This document shows, one piece after another, positions 10,869-20,154 of a DNA stretch of 64,000 nt. The stretch's first letter is position 1, and every line of letters begins with the position of its first letter. The position numbers and the translations under genes are program-made. Below the pieces are notes generated by a model. It did not search any database. It was not told the origin of the DNA and was given only the letters and a program-made list of their open reading frames with translations. Source of the DNA: Solibacillus sp. FSL W7-1464 (lineage in GTDB: Bacteria > Bacillota > Bacilli > Bacillales_A > Planococcaceae); contig NZ_JBBORC010000001.1 in the NCBI RefSeq assembly GCF_038004425.1, forward strand, positions 2,023,001 to 2,087,000, in the 5' to 3' direction.

Positions 10869-12613
10869 GGCTTCTTCACTCCAATCATTTCATGTAATCC
10901 TTTACCAGGCGCAACCATCGGGAATACGCTCACAAGCTGCTTCACTCGGCAATCAATGACAACCGGTTCATCCGAATTGATCGCTTCGTCAAAGATTGCT
11001 TCTGCTTCTGATAAATTATCGATGCGGTAACCTTTTATGCCATATGCATCGGCAAGTTTAACGAAGTCCGGCTGGATAGGCATTAAACTTTGTGAATAAC
11101 GCTCATCATAGAATGTTTCCTGCCATTGACGTACCATCCCTAGACAGCTGTTGTTAAGGATTACTACTTTTACCGGTAAGTTAAATTCTTTTAGTAATGC
11201 AAGCTCTTGGTTTGTCATTTGGAAACCGGCATCCCCGACAATTGAGATAACCTTTTTCTCGGGCTTTGCAAACTGTGCGCCGATCGCTGCCGGGAAACCG
11301 AAGCCCATCGTCCCTAAACCGCCTGATGTTACCCAGTTATGAGGATTATTTAAATGGTAATATTGGGCTGCCCACATTTGATGCTGTCCAACATCCGTTG
11401 TAATAATCGCTTCACCGTCTGTCAGTTTATGAAGGATTTCAACTGCCTGCTGCGGTAAAATTTCTTCTCCTGCGTCTTCATACCATAGCGGATATTTATC
11501 ACGGCTATCATTTAAGTAATGTGTCCATTCCGTCGTATCCGGTCCTTGGAAATCTTTTTTCAGCAGTGCAAACAATGCTTCTTTTGCATCCGCAACAATC
11601 GGAATATCAGTCGGTACATTTTTTCCGATTTCTGCCGGATCGATATCGATATGGATAATTGTAGCGTTCGGTGCAAATGTTGCTAAATTTCCTGTTAATC
11701 GGTCATCAAAACGTGCACCGATATTAATTAATAAGTCGCATTTAGTAATTGCGTCATTTGCCGTTGCATAACCGTGCATCCCAGCCATTCCGTAGAATTG
11801 TTTATGCTGTCCGTGAATGCTTCCTAAACCAAGTAATGTATTTACAACCGGTAAATTATATTTTTCAATAAATTCTGTCAATTGTTCGCGTGCATCTGCG
11901 AATAATACTCCTGCACCAGCAAGTACTAAAGGTTTTTTAGCTAAGCTTAATGCTTGGATCGCCTTTTGGATCTGCAGGTAGTTCGGTTTTGTTGTCGGCT
12001 GGTAACCCGGTAAATAAATATCTTCCGGTGCTTTAATTTCATCCAGGAACACAGTTTGTGAGATATTTTTCGGGAAGTCAATAACAACCGGTCCTTTGCG
12101 TCCTGTATTCGCAATATGGAATGCTTCTTTCACGATTCGAGGGATATCCGCTACGTCCTGCACCTGGTAGTTATGCTTTGTGATCGGTGTTGTGATGCCC
12201 ATAATGTCGGCTTCCTGGAATGCATCTGTACCGATTACGGATGTTGCCACCTGCCCTGTAAAAATAACTAACGGAATCGAGTCGATCATCGCATCGGCAA
12301 TACCTGTTACGAGGTTTGTCGCTCCTGGTCCTGATGTCGCGATTACTACACCCGGTTTATTCATAACACGTGCATAACCTTCTGCCGCATGGATTGCACC
12401 TTGTTCGTGGCGTGTCAGAATGTGACGGATCGGATTGCGGTAAAGCGCATCATAAATTTGTAACACTGCCCCGCCCGGGTAACCGAAAATAATATCAACA
12501 TCTTGTTCATGCAGTGCCTGGACTAAAATATCCGCACCGTCTCTCGGTTTTGTTACTTGTTGTTGTTCTTCGGGCTTTTCGATTTCTTGATTTACTGAAA
12601 CGTTTGCACTCAT
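10865..12613 (-). CDS. ilvB: Acetolactate synthase large (catalytic) subunit
   Basis: Thiamine diphosphate-dependent enzyme forming acetolactate from pyruvate, or acetohydroxybutyrate with 2-oxobutyrate. The catalytic glutamate is in [15 protein letters not shown]. The central domain has the FAD-binding block, and the ThDP motif is near [15 protein letters not shown] plus [12 protein letters not shown]. Length 582 aa. A poorly conserved ~30-residue N-terminal tail rich in Glu and Gln precedes the first domain. It is the first gene downstream of the T-box leader. Confidence 0.96.
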   Translation of the reverse strand: MSANVSVNQEIEKPEEQQQVTKPRDGADILVQALHEQDVDIIFGYPGGAVLQIYDALYRNPIRHILTRHEQGAIHAAEGYARVMNKPGVVIATSGPGATNLVTGIADAMIDSIPLVIFTGQVATSVIGTDAFQEADIMGITTPITKHNYQVQDVADIPRIVKEAFHIANTGRKGPVVIDFPKNISQTVFLDEIKAPEDIYLPGYQPTTKPNYLQIQKAIQALSLAKKPLVLAGAGVLFADAREQLTEFIEKYNLPVVNTLLGLGSIHGQHKQFYGMAGMHGYATANDAITKCDLLINIGARFDDRLTGNLATFAPNATIIHIDIDPAEIGKNVPTDIPIVADAKEALFALLKKDFQGPDTTEWTHYLNDSRDKYPLWYEDAGEEILPQQAVEILHKLTDGEAIITTDVGQHQMWAAQYYHLNNPHNWVTSGGLGTMGFGFPAAIGAQFAKPEKKVISIVGDAGFQMTNQELALLKEFNLPVKVVILNNSCLGMVRQWQETFYDERYSQSLMPIQPDFVKLADAYGIKGYRIDNLSEAEAIFDEAINSDEPVVIDCRVKQLVSVFPMVAPGKGLHEMIGVKKP

Positions 12614-12663
12614 AGTAATTTCTCCTTCCTTTTTTAAAACTTTATATGTGAAGTCATTTTTTT

Positions 12664-13040
12664 ATAAAAAGAAAAAGCCTTTTTCTCCGCACGCAAAAGA
12701 AAACCTCTTACGTAGGGATGAAAAAGACTTTTCATGGTACCACCCTCATTTATAACATCGACGAACATGCTCTCCTAAAAGAGACAGGTTTATCTAGTTA
12801 CCTCGTGAACCGCCTGAGCCTCTTTATTTCAAAATTCCCCTTAGGAAATTTGTGCAACTAAACAAAGAGAACGGTTCATTAATAACGAGCAATTCGAATA
12901 TGCCCGGAGCTATCTAATGGCGAATGCGTTTAATAGCTCACTCCGAGGGGATGTCGGATATAGTTGTATCGCCGGCTTCCACCAATACCGGCTCTCTGGT
13001 AAATACAAGACTCTATATCCTTTAACCTCATCAACGTTTT
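12664..13040 (-). promoter_or_regulatory. T-box leader (tRNA-sensing) upstream of ilvB
   Basis: A leader RNA of about 370 nt that reads uncharged tRNA and controls read-through into ilvB-N-C-leuA-B-C-D. Seen on the minus strand: a T-box sequence AGGGTGGTACCATG at 12746-12733 (family consensus ends in CGCG, here CATG); the Stem I elements AGAGAG at 12997-12992 and GGTGGAAG at 12983-12976; a GATGA kink-turn-like motif near the 5' end; and a terminator downstream. The specifier could not be fixed; ATC (Ile) at 12959-12957 is one candidate. It begins only ~15 nt after the ilvD stop codon, so it lies inside a probable ilvD-ilvB transcript unless a promoter sits in the end of ilvD. Confidence 0.88.
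12666..12732 (-). terminator. T-box-controlled terminator of the ilvB leader
   Basis: On the minus strand, AAAAGTCTTTTTC (12732-12720) pairs over 13 positions, with one G-U, to GAAAAAGGCTTTT (12685-12673). A second stem (CCTACGTAAGA with the GCGT side, 12716-12687) is nested inside, and a T tract follows. It begins directly after the T-box sequence, as expected for the terminator alternative to the antiterminator. Confidence 0.8.
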
Positions 13041-13052
13041 AATGTATTCAGA

Positions 13053-14723
13053 TTATATTTTCATTACGCCGCCTTGGGAAGCATTTGTTACTAATGCAGA
13101 GTAACGTGCCAACCAGCCGCGCTTAATTTTTGGTTCAAATGGTTTTAAGTTTTGACGACGCTCTGCAAGGAGTTCGTCGGAAACCTGTAAATTGATTGTT
13201 CTGCTTGGCAAATCAATAATAATTGTATCGCCATTTTCGACTAATGCGATTGGTCCGCCTTCAGCCGCTTCAGGAGAAATATGACCGATTGAAATACCGC
13301 GTGATGCACCTGAGAAACGGCCATCTGTAATGAGCGCTACTTTCGTTCCTAATCCGCGTCCTTGAATCGCTGAAGTTGGTGCCAGCATTTCCGGCATACC
13401 CGGCCCGCCTTTTGGACCTTCATAGCGAATGACAACTACATGTCCTTCACGTACGATGCCATCATCGATTGCCTGCTGTGCTTCTTCCTGTGATTCAAAG
13501 ACAATCGCTTCGCCTGTAAAGGTTTTAATAGAAGGATCAACCGCCCCTACTTTAATTACCGAGCCTTCAGGGGCAATATTTCCGAACAATACGGAAAGTC
13601 CTCCTACAGCACTATATGGGTTATCCTTTGTACGAATGACACGATCATTCGTAATTTCATAGTCTTTCACAAGCTCACGCATTGAAACTCCTGCGATTGT
13701 TGGTCTGTCAGGGTGAATTGCCCCTGGAATTTTTGTTAATTCATTAATAATCGCCTGAACACCGCCAGCTTTTGCAATGTCATCCATCGAAATGTCCGAT
13801 GCCGGCATAATTTTTGCTATATAAGGAACACGTTCTGCTACTTTATTAATGTCTTCAATGTTGTAGTCAATTTCTGCTTCGTTGGCGATTGCCAGGGTAT
13901 GAAGCACTGTATTTGTAGATCCGCCCATTGCCATATCAAGAGCAAAAGCATCATCAATCGCTTCTTTTGTAACAATGTCACGTGGTTTTACATCTTCTTT
14001 AATCATGCGTACTAAGTGTTTCGCTGCTTCGTAAATTAATTCTTTACGTTTTTCGCTTGTTGCAACGATTGTACCGTTACCCGGTAATGCCAATCCCAGC
14101 ATTTCCATTAAACAGTTCATTGAGTTGGCTGTGAACATTCCCGAACAAGAGCCGCATGTTGGACATGCATTGTTCTCGATATCAAGTAGCTCTTCAGCTG
14201 TCATCGTACCTGCTTTATGTGCACCGACCCCTTCAAAAACACTCGTTAAAGATAATGTTTTACCTGAAGAAGAAGTACCTGCTTCCATTGGTCCTCCTGA
14301 TACGAATACTGAAGGAACATTTGTACGAACAGCCGCCATTAACATACCCGGTGTAATTTTGTCACAGTTTGGTATGTAGAACACTCCGTCAAACCAGTGT
14401 GCGTTAATAACCGTCTCAGCCGAATCGGCAATAATTTCACGTGATGGCAATGAATAGCGCATCCCGATATGCCCCATGGCAATTCCGTCATCGACTCCGA
14501 TTGTATTGAATTCGAATGGAATTCCGCCTGCTTCAATAATCGCTTCTTTTACGACATCCGCGAATTCTCGCAAATGGACATGCCCTGGAATAATATCAAT
14601 ATAAGAATTACATACACCGATAAATGGCTTTTCTAAATCTCTCGCCTTTACTTTACCTGTAGCGTATAAAAGACTACGGTGTGGAGCTCGGTCAACTCCC
14701 ATTTTAATCATATCACTTCTCAT
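13053..14723 (-). CDS. ilvD: Dihydroxy-acid dehydratase
   Basis: Iron-sulfur dehydratase forming 2-oxoisovalerate and 2-oxo-3-methylvalerate, the common step of valine, isoleucine and leucine synthesis. The cluster cysteines are in [11 protein letters not shown] and [20 protein letters not shown]. The C-terminal part has the family motif [11 protein letters not shown]. Length 556 aa is typical. GAGGGG sits 8 nt before the ATG. It has its own sigma-A-like promoter (14896-14925) and precedes the T-box leader of the rest of the operon. Confidence 0.96.
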   Translation of the reverse strand: MRSDMIKMGVDRAPHRSLLYATGKVKARDLEKPFIGVCNSYIDIIPGHVHLREFADVVKEAIIEAGGIPFEFNTIGVDDGIAMGHIGMRYSLPSREIIADSAETVINAHWFDGVFYIPNCDKITPGMLMAAVRTNVPSVFVSGGPMEAGTSSSGKTLSLTSVFEGVGAHKAGTMTAEELLDIENNACPTCGSCSGMFTANSMNCLMEMLGLALPGNGTIVATSEKRKELIYEAAKHLVRMIKEDVKPRDIVTKEAIDDAFALDMAMGGSTNTVLHTLAIANEAEIDYNIEDINKVAERVPYIAKIMPASDISMDDIAKAGGVQAIINELTKIPGAIHPDRPTIAGVSMRELVKDYEITNDRVIRTKDNPYSAVGGLSVLFGNIAPEGSVIKVGAVDPSIKTFTGEAIVFESQEEAQQAIDDGIVREGHVVVIRYEGPKGGPGMPEMLAPTSAIQGRGLGTKVALITDGRFSGASRGISIGHISPEAAEGGPIALVENGDTIIIDLPSRTINLQVSDELLAERRQNLKPFEPKIKRGWLARYSALVTNASQGGVMKI

Positions 14724-14821
14724 TTTAAACGCCCCTCAACGTAATGCTTTTACTCTAGCTGTTTTTTATATGTTCGATTTTCGGCTAAAATTTCAAATAT
14801 TCAAAATTTTATATTTAGAAA

Positions 14822-14885
14822 GTATCGAATCTTTTACACCATATAAGCTCACATCAGAATGTCGCTTGAGTGATGTGGTGTACTA
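14822..14885 (-). other. Structured 5' untranslated region of ilvD
   Basis: The leader holds nested inverted repeats: ACACCA with TGGTGT, and inside it CATCA with TGATG. No T-box sequence or T-run terminator is visible. The role is unknown; mRNA stability or a protein-binding site is possible. Confidence 0.4.
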
Positions 14886-14895
14886 AATTGTTGTT

Positions 14896-14925
14896 ATCAT
14901 AGTACGAAATGAACTACAACGTCAA
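14896..14925 (-). promoter_or_regulatory. Sigma-A-type promoter of ilvD
   Basis: Minus strand TTGACG (14920-14925) and TATGAT (14896-14901) with an 18-nt spacer. Transcription would start near 14889, leaving a ~165-nt leader before ilvD. Confidence 0.7.
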
Positions 14926-15089
14926 CACTATTTTTTGAATTTTTTATACAATTCAGAAACTATGAATTTATTGCAATCGCTTTCATCCTTATTGATGTTG
15001 CCTTTTTACTCTTTCGTCACACTTTTTACATAAATTGAATTTTTAAAATTTTTTGTACATATTTATTGACCCCGGATCTTTTTCTGCAT

Positions 15090-15124
15090 AAAAAAGAACC
15101 TAGCGCCTATTCAGGCTAGATTCT
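15090..15124 (-). terminator. Terminator of the 34-codon ORF
   Basis: Minus-strand hairpin of AGAA-CTAGC with GCTAG-TTCT flanks around a short loop, followed by six T. It sits 18 nt after the small ORF stop codon. Confidence 0.8.
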
Positions 15125-15142
15125 ATTAAGTATCGCAATCTA

Positions 15143-15247
15143 TTAGAGTAATAATAATTCAATAGCAAAGTTCAATATGATTAAACTGTGGATTCCTGCA
15201 AAAATTAACCCTTGACGGTTCAGCTTCCTTGTAATTGCCATTTCCAT
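15143..15247 (-). CDS. Small membrane protein, 34 aa, unknown function
   Basis: A short ORF with every hallmark of a real gene: a sigma-A promoter (15277-15305), GGGGTGA five bases before the ATG, and a strong terminator right after it. The predicted product starts with a basic segment (MEMAITRKLNRQG) followed by a single hydrophobic helix (about residues 14-34) that reaches the C-terminus. This is the design of small membrane-associated regulators or toxin-like peptides. I do not recognise the family. It lies alone between the divergent ilvD and pncA transcription units. Confidence 0.72.
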   Translation of the reverse strand: MEMAITRKLNRQGLIFAGIHSLIILNFAIELLLL

Positions 15248-15276
15248 ATTAATCACCCCGTTTATTTGATATCCTA

Positions 15277-15305
15277 ACTATACTACAACAGGATTAAAAA
15301 ATCAA
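15277..15305 (-). promoter_or_regulatory. Sigma-A promoter of the 34-codon ORF
   Basis: Minus strand TTGATT (15300-15305), 17-nt spacer, TATAGT (15277-15282). The predicted start is about 23 nt before the ATG at 15247. Confidence 0.78.
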
Positions 15306-15396
15306 AATATTTAGAATATTTAATTAATATTTTCACCCACATTTTTTTAGTAACCATGGCATAATAACGTTACAACGAATAAGGAGTGAATTACAG

Positions 15397-15939
15397 ATGA
15401 AAAAAGCATTAATCGTCATTGATTATACGTATGATTTTGTAGCGGACGATGGACAGTTAACTTGCGGAAAGCCGGGACAGGCCATTGAAAAGAATATTAG
15501 TACTTTAATAGAACAGTTTATTCAGCAAAATGATGTTATCGTATTCGCAAATGATTTACATAGCGAAAACGATCCATTTCATCCTGAATCAAAATTATTT
15601 CCGCCCCACAATATAGTAGGAACTAAAGGTCGTGAACTCTATGGTTCAGTGAATGAGCTATATGAAACCTATAAAGATCGCGTTATTTCATTTGATAAAA
15701 CTCGTTATAGTGCATTTGCAGGGACAAATTTAGATATCTTACTTCGGGAACGTAGCGTGGAAGAAGTTGTACTTGTCGGAGTATGTACAGATATTTGCAT
15801 TTTGCATACAGCAGTGGACAGTTATAATTTAGGCTATAAAATTACAATCCCGGAACATGCCGTGGCAAGTTTTAATGAAAGCGGACATATATGGGCGCTT
15901 GGCCATTTCAAATCATGTTTAGGTGCTTCTATTATTTAA
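15397..15939 (+). CDS. pncA: Nicotinamidase (isochorismatase-like hydrolase)
   Basis: Cytosolic cysteine hydrolase converting nicotinamide to nicotinate for NAD salvage. It closely resembles Bacillus PncA. The catalytic triad candidates are Asp9 (ALIVIDYTYDF), the Lys in SFDKTRYSAFAGT, and the Cys in GVCTDICILHTAVDSY. The HPESKLFPPHNI stretch supplies the metal-site histidines. Length 180 aa. AAGGAG precedes the ATG by about nine bases. Transcribed alone, divergent from the small ORF. Confidence 0.93.
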   Translation: MKKALIVIDYTYDFVADDGQLTCGKPGQAIEKNISTLIEQFIQQNDVIVFANDLHSENDPFHPESKLFPPHNIVGTKGRELYGSVNELYETYKDRVISFDKTRYSAFAGTNLDILLRERSVEEVVLVGVCTDICILHTAVDSYNLGYKITIPEHAVASFNESGHIWALGHFKSCLGASII

Positions 15940-16031
15940 TGTAAAAATATTACACCATATTACTATTCCATATAAAGTAATCTTACTTCCATAATTTCCG
16001 AATCAGCTTAAAAACTTCCAGCTAAAAATAT

Positions 16032-16057
16032 GTTTAAGCTTTCGTCTGAAAGGAAAT
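16032..16057 (+). promoter_or_regulatory. Candidate sigma-B promoter of the GlsB/YeaQ-type gene
   Basis: GTTTAA (16032-16037), 14-nt spacer, GGAAAT (16052-16057). This matches the sigma-B pattern (GTTTAA-N12-14-GGGWAW) at all but one position. The related B. subtilis gene ywzA belongs to the general stress regulon as I recall, which fits. Confidence 0.5.
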
Positions 16058-16111
16058 AAATAACTAGATGCAATTATTATTCAATATTTTTAAACAAAGG
16101 AGATGGACAGT

Positions 16112-16369
16112 ATGATGAGTTTCATTTGGTTCTTAATTATCGGAGGTATTCTAGGTTGGTTAGCAGGTGTAATTTTAGGTAAAGATGTACCAGGCGGTAT
16201 TATCGGTAATATTATTGCAGGTATCGTCGGTTCATGGATCGGTAGTATGATTTTAGGTAACTGGGGCTGGAAAGTTTCTGACTTCTATGTATTCCCAGCA
16301 TTAATTGGTGCCATTATTTTAATCTTTATCGTAAGCTTTATCCTTCGCTCAATGCGTAAAGCAACATAA
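16112..16369 (+). CDS. GlsB/YeaQ/YmgE family stress membrane protein
   Basis: Small membrane protein of 85 aa with three hydrophobic, glycine-rich segments (IIGGILGWLAGVILG, GGIIGNIIAGIVGSWIGSMILG, and a C-terminal helix) ending in RSMRKAT. The family is induced by general or envelope stress in many bacteria; its biochemical role is unknown. AAAGGAG lies nine bases before the ATG at 16112, so the in-frame ATG at 16103 is unlikely. A candidate sigma-B promoter lies upstream. Confidence 0.9.
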   Translation: MMSFIWFLIIGGILGWLAGVILGKDVPGGIIGNIIAGIVGSWIGSMILGNWGWKVSDFYVFPALIGAIILIFIVSFILRSMRKAT

Positions 16370-16395
16370 ACTGGATTTCTGCATCTGGAATAAAT

Positions 16396-16426
16396 AAAAA
16401 GTGTGACTTAGCGTCACACTTTTTTA
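16396..16426. terminator. Bidirectional terminator
   Basis: AAAAAGTGTGAC and GTCACACTTTTTT form a 12-bp stem with a 5-nt loop, with A and T tracts on both sides. It separates two convergent genes. Confidence 0.9.
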
Positions 16427-17107
16427 TTTGTCTTCATCAAGCGCAATTTGTTTCAGCTGATTGCCGTAATCCCTGTATTGCTTATAGTAATATAAAATAT
16501 CTTCCACATAGTCATCACTATGATTATACTGGAATATTGCTTTTTTCAGTTGCCCTTCCTTTACACCGGCAATCGATAAAAATTTTGCTGCACTGAATAC
16601 GGCGTCTTCTATATCAAATGGATCAGCAATGCCGTCATCATTTGCATCAACACCATATCCGCCATATTTTTTTATTATGGCAGGATTTGTTTTATCATGC
16701 TCCGGGATGTTCCCCTGCCCTAAATCTTTGCATGAAGGATGTTGCCAGCCTACAAAAGTGCATGGCATAAATTGAAAATGCCCTTCTGCACCAACCGGTG
16801 AGATAAGTGTTTTCATAGTGGAAAAACGGGTTTCTACACGATGATGTGCCGCAAGAAGCGTCCATGGAACACCGTATTGCTTTTCTGCTTCGACGTAAAC
16901 CGGGATATATTCGATTGGAATTTCCAAATCAAACTGTTCCTGGATTTGCTGATACACTGTTTTTTCGGTAAAGGGCCAAACACGAAGCTGCTGCCAGCTG
17001 GAATAAGCGACAATATATACCGTTAAAGTGATAGGGAGAAGCAAAATAATCAATAAGATTTTAGTTTTTGGGGAAAGTAAAGGGTTCTTTTTCTTGCTTT
17101 TTGCCAT
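16424..17107 (-). CDS. Membrane-anchored lytic transglycosylase-like protein
   Basis: The N-terminus has a basic stretch (MAKSKKKNPLLSPKTK) and one membrane helix (residues ~18-38), then an extracytoplasmic domain. Residues ~70-190 resemble the lysozyme-like SLT fold: VPWTLLAAHHRVETRF (a Glu in the expected catalytic position), SPVGAEGHFQFMPCTF, and GYGVDANDDGIADPFDIEDAVFSAAKFL. This is typical of the YddH/CwlT lytic transglycosylase group that cleaves peptidoglycan glycan strands. The start chosen has GGTGG five bases upstream. 227 aa. Confidence 0.8.
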   Translation of the reverse strand: MAKSKKKNPLLSPKTKILLIILLLPITLTVYIVAYSSWQQLRVWPFTEKTVYQQIQEQFDLEIPIEYIPVYVEAEKQYGVPWTLLAAHHRVETRFSTMKTLISPVGAEGHFQFMPCTFVGWQHPSCKDLGQGNIPEHDKTNPAIIKKYGGYGVDANDDGIADPFDIEDAVFSAAKFLSIAGVKEGQLKKAIFQYNHSDDYVEDILYYYKQYRDYGNQLKQIALDEDK

Positions 17108-17181
17108 ATAAGCCACCAATCTTTAAGACGAAATAATGTTGTTAACTATCATTCTACTAGAAAAGCAGGTAATATTCACTG

Positions 17182-17210
17182 TTGAAAATTTATATCGCAA
17201 TGTATAAAAT
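17182..17210 (+). promoter_or_regulatory. Sigma-A promoter of mscL
   Basis: TTGAAA (17182-17187), 17-nt spacer, TAAAAT (17205-17210), about 40 nt before the mscL ATG. Confidence 0.7.
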
Positions 17211-17249
17211 TAGACTTTGTTTACTAAAGATAAGAGGAGTTGCTAGATT

Positions 17250-17642
17250 ATGTGGAAAGACTTTAAAGAATTTGCTATGAAGGGCAATGTTATCGATTTA
17301 GCGGTTGCAGTAGTTATTGGTGCTGCATTCGGTAAAATTGTTACATCATTAGTTGAAAATATTATTATGCCGCTTGTCGGGATGCTGACTGGCGGAATCG
17401 ATCTGACAAACGAATGGAAGTTCGGACCAGGTGAAGCCCAAGTCGCATTAGGCGTATTTGTTCAATCGATTATTGATTTCATTATTATCGCATTTGCTAT
17501 ATTCATGGCACTACGATTACTGACGAAACTGAATCGTAAAAAAGAAGCACAAGTTGTAGAAGAATCAACTCCGGAATTGGATACTAAAGAAGAACTGCTG
17601 AAAGAAATCCGTGATTTATTAAAAAACGAGCAAGCTAAATAA
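17250..17642 (+). CDS. mscL: Large-conductance mechanosensitive channel
   Basis: Homopentameric channel that opens on membrane tension to release solutes during hypo-osmotic shock. The 130-aa sequence starts with the amphipathic [31 protein letters not shown], whose first membrane helix is the gate, then a periplasm-side loop, a second helix ([16 protein letters not shown]) and a charged C-terminal bundle. GAGGAG precedes the ATG. A promoter and a terminator make this a single-gene unit. Confidence 0.97.
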   Translation: MWKDFKEFAMKGNVIDLAVAVVIGAAFGKIVTSLVENIIMPLVGMLTGGIDLTNEWKFGPGEAQVALGVFVQSIIDFIIIAFAIFMALRLLTKLNRKKEAQVVEESTPELDTKEELLKEIRDLLKNEQAK

Positions 17643-17651
17643 AATTTATTC

Positions 17652-17688
17652 ATCCTAGCGTACTATTAAACGTATTCTAGGATTTTTT
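17652..17688 (+). terminator. Terminator of mscL
   Basis: ATCCTAG (17652-17658) pairs with CTAGGAT (17677-17683), followed by six T. Confidence 0.85.
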
Positions 17689-17823
17689 GTTTTTTAATTT
17701 AATTATCCCTTATTCTATTCATTCGTTGTTTCTACTATTGTTCCTTTTATCTGTTCATGATAAATTGATGTAATACTCGATTCATTCGAAATGTTTAGCA
17801 AATTCATGTAAGGAAGTGTATTC

Positions 17824-18939
17824 ATGTCACAACGTTCAATTGAAACAAAGTTAGTACAGCTCGGAAACCTGAGTGATGCCAAAACAGGTGCGATCAATCC
17901 GCCGATTTATATGTCGACTGCTTATCAGCATACTGGGATTGGTGAATCGACAGGCTATGATTATACACGAACAAAAAATCCAACTCGTACGATACTCGAG
18001 CAAGGGATCGCAGAGCTGGAAAACGGCGATGCCGGATTTGCATGCAGCTCAGGCATGGCAGCTGTCCAACTTGTCATGTCATTATTTAAACCGAACGATG
18101 AATTAATCGTTCCGGAAGATTTATATGGCGGCACCTATCGCCTGTTCAAAACATTTGCGGAAAACTACAATATTAAACCGGTTTATCATCCGTTTACTAA
18201 TGTTGAAGAAGTTGAAAGTTTAATCAATGAAAATACGAAAGCATTGTTTATCGAAACTCCGACAAATCCATTAATGCAGGAAATCGATCTTGTCGCATAT
18301 GCGGCACTTGCGGAAAAACATAATTTATTACTCATTGTGGACAATACATTCTACACTCCATATTTCCAGCGTCCCCTTGAATTGGGTGCACATATTGTTT
18401 TACATAGTGCAACAAAATATATTGGCGGACATAATGATGTTTTGGCGGGCCTAGTCGTTGCAAAAGGTTCTGAATTATGCGAGAAGTTAGCATTCTATCA
18501 TAACGGCATTGGAATGGTGCTTTCACCAATGGATTCATGGCTGCTGATTCGCGGACTGAAAACATTGCATTTACGTTTAAAGCAGCATGATGCGAATGCA
18601 AAAAAAGTGGCGGCATACTTGGCTGATGAACCACTTGTGACAGATGTACTGTATACAGGTAAAGGCGGCATGCTGTCATTCCGTGTCAAAGATTCCTCAA
18701 TGGTCAATCCGTTTTTAAAAGGAATCAAGCTGATAACATTTGCAGAAAGTCTTGGCGGCGTGGAGAGCTTTATTACTTATCCTGCTACTCAGACGCATGC
18801 CGACATGCCTTATGAGGAACGTGTTGCACGTGGAGTATGTGACCGATTACTCCGTTTTTCAGTAGGTATTGAAGAAGCAGAAGATTTAATCGCGGACTTA
18901 AAACAAGTTTTCGATTCGTTACGAGGTGAATTTGCATGA
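17824..18939 (+). CDS. metI: Cystathionine gamma-synthase / O-acetylhomoserine thiolyase
   Basis: PLP enzyme of the Cys/Met metabolism family that joins cysteine (or sulfide) with an activated homoserine for methionine synthesis. It resembles B. subtilis MetI. The PLP lysine is in HSATKYIGGHNDVLAG. The tyrosine and arginine motif YTRTKNPTR and the SSGMAAV motif are present. 371 aa. It overlaps metC by 4 nt (ATGA). I see no S-box (SAM riboswitch) in the 135-nt leader, although metIC in B. subtilis carries one. Confidence 0.9.
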   Translation: MSQRSIETKLVQLGNLSDAKTGAINPPIYMSTAYQHTGIGESTGYDYTRTKNPTRTILEQGIAELENGDAGFACSSGMAAVQLVMSLFKPNDELIVPEDLYGGTYRLFKTFAENYNIKPVYHPFTNVEEVESLINENTKALFIETPTNPLMQEIDLVAYAALAEKHNLLLIVDNTFYTPYFQRPLELGAHIVLHSATKYIGGHNDVLAGLVVAKGSELCEKLAFYHNGIGMVLSPMDSWLLIRGLKTLHLRLKQHDANAKKVAAYLADEPLVTDVLYTGKGGMLSFRVKDSSMVNPFLKGIKLITFAESLGGVESFITYPATQTHADMPYEERVARGVCDRLLRFSVGIEEAEDLIADLKQVFDSLRGEFA

Positions 18940-20099
18940 CAAACCGCATTGAAACAGCATTAGTTCATGGGGCCATCCGTGAAGGCTATGCCGATAAAAA
19001 AGGTGCTGTAAACGTACCGATGTATTTATCATCGACTTTCCATCAGGAATCAATCGATGAATTTGGCGAATATGATTATGCTCGTTCGGGAAACCCGACA
19101 CGTGCTGCATTGGAAAAGGCAATTGCCGAACTGGAAGGCGGTAGTCGAGGATTTGCATTTGCTACAGGAATGGCTGCCGTATCAGCCTGCTTTATGATTT
19201 TATCTGCAGGCGATCATATCGTTATTACCGAAGATGTTTACGGTGGTACGTACCGCTTTGTTACAAAAGTATTGCCGCGCTATGGTATTACCCATACATT
19301 TGCCGATTTTACCGATATTGAAGCAGTAAAAGCAGCTGTACGTCCTGAAACGAAATTAATTTATATGGAAACACCATCGAACCCTACATTAGGAATCACA
19401 GATATTCGTGGTGTAGTTGAAATCGCAGAACAACACGGTGCGCTCACGTTTTTAGATAATACATTCATGACACCTCTGCATCAAAAACCGCTTGAATTAG
19501 GTGTGGATGTTGTGATTCATTCCGCTACGAAATTTTTATCAGGGCATTCCGATATAGTGGCAGGCCTTGTTGTTACAAAATATGAAGCACTCGGCAATGA
19601 AATTTATTTCGTTCAAAATTCATTCGGTTCTGTACTCGGTGTGCAGGATTGCTACACATTAATTCAAAACATGAAAACGACGGCTGTGCGTTTTAATGAA
19701 GAATCACGTGTTGCAATGCGCATCGCACAGTTTTTACATGCACATCCATTAGTAGAAAAAGTCTACTACCCTGGACTCCCTACCCACCCCGGGTTTGAAA
19801 TTCATGCTGCACAGGCAACTTCAGCGGGTGCAGTCTTATCGTTTAGTTTACCGAATTATGACATTGCAAAAGCATTTGTCGAAGCGATGAAAATTCCGGT
19901 ATTTGCGGTTAGTCTTGGCGGTGTGGAATCAATTTTATCGTACCCTGCCAAAATGAGTCATGCAGCAATGGAGCCCGAAGAACGTGCAAAACGCGGAATT
20001 ACTGATGGTTTGCTGCGCTTTTCAGTCGGTTTGGAAAATGAAGATGATCTGATAGAAGACTTTACACAGGCATTGGAAATCGCCAGTAACATAAAATAA
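18936..20099 (+). CDS. metC: Cystathionine beta-lyase
   Basis: PLP enzyme cleaving cystathionine to homocysteine, pyruvate and ammonia. It is a paralogue of the upstream metI product, with the motifs DYARSGNPTR, ATGMAAV and the PLP lysine in HSATKFLSGHSDIVAGL. 387 aa. Coupled to metI by an ATGA overlap, as in B. subtilis metIC. The two substrate preferences are assigned from order and overall resemblance. A strong terminator follows. Confidence 0.9.
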   Translation: MTNRIETALVHGAIREGYADKKGAVNVPMYLSSTFHQESIDEFGEYDYARSGNPTRAALEKAIAELEGGSRGFAFATGMAAVSACFMILSAGDHIVITEDVYGGTYRFVTKVLPRYGITHTFADFTDIEAVKAAVRPETKLIYMETPSNPTLGITDIRGVVEIAEQHGALTFLDNTFMTPLHQKPLELGVDVVIHSATKFLSGHSDIVAGLVVTKYEALGNEIYFVQNSFGSVLGVQDCYTLIQNMKTTAVRFNEESRVAMRIAQFLHAHPLVEKVYYPGLPTHPGFEIHAAQATSAGAVLSFSLPNYDIAKAFVEAMKIPVFAVSLGGVESILSYPAKMSHAAMEPEERAKRGITDGLLRFSVGLENEDDLIEDFTQALEIASNIK

Positions 20100-20103
20100 T
20101 GTG

Positions 20104-20146
20104 AAGGCCGAAAAAATCTACTGAAACGGATTTTTTCGGCCTTTTG
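20104..20146. terminator. Bidirectional terminator after metC
   Basis: A 15-bp perfect stem (AAGGCCGAAAAAATC with its complement at 20129-20143) with a 10-nt loop and flanking A and T tracts, between convergent genes. Confidence 0.92.
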
Positions 20147-20154
20147 TTACGTCC

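Noticed and set aside
14760-15060. CodY-like AATTTTC/GAAAATT boxes near the ilvD promoter
   Set aside because: The AT-rich sequence contains half-sites, but no 15-mer close to the CodY consensus could be aligned. A motif scan would be needed.
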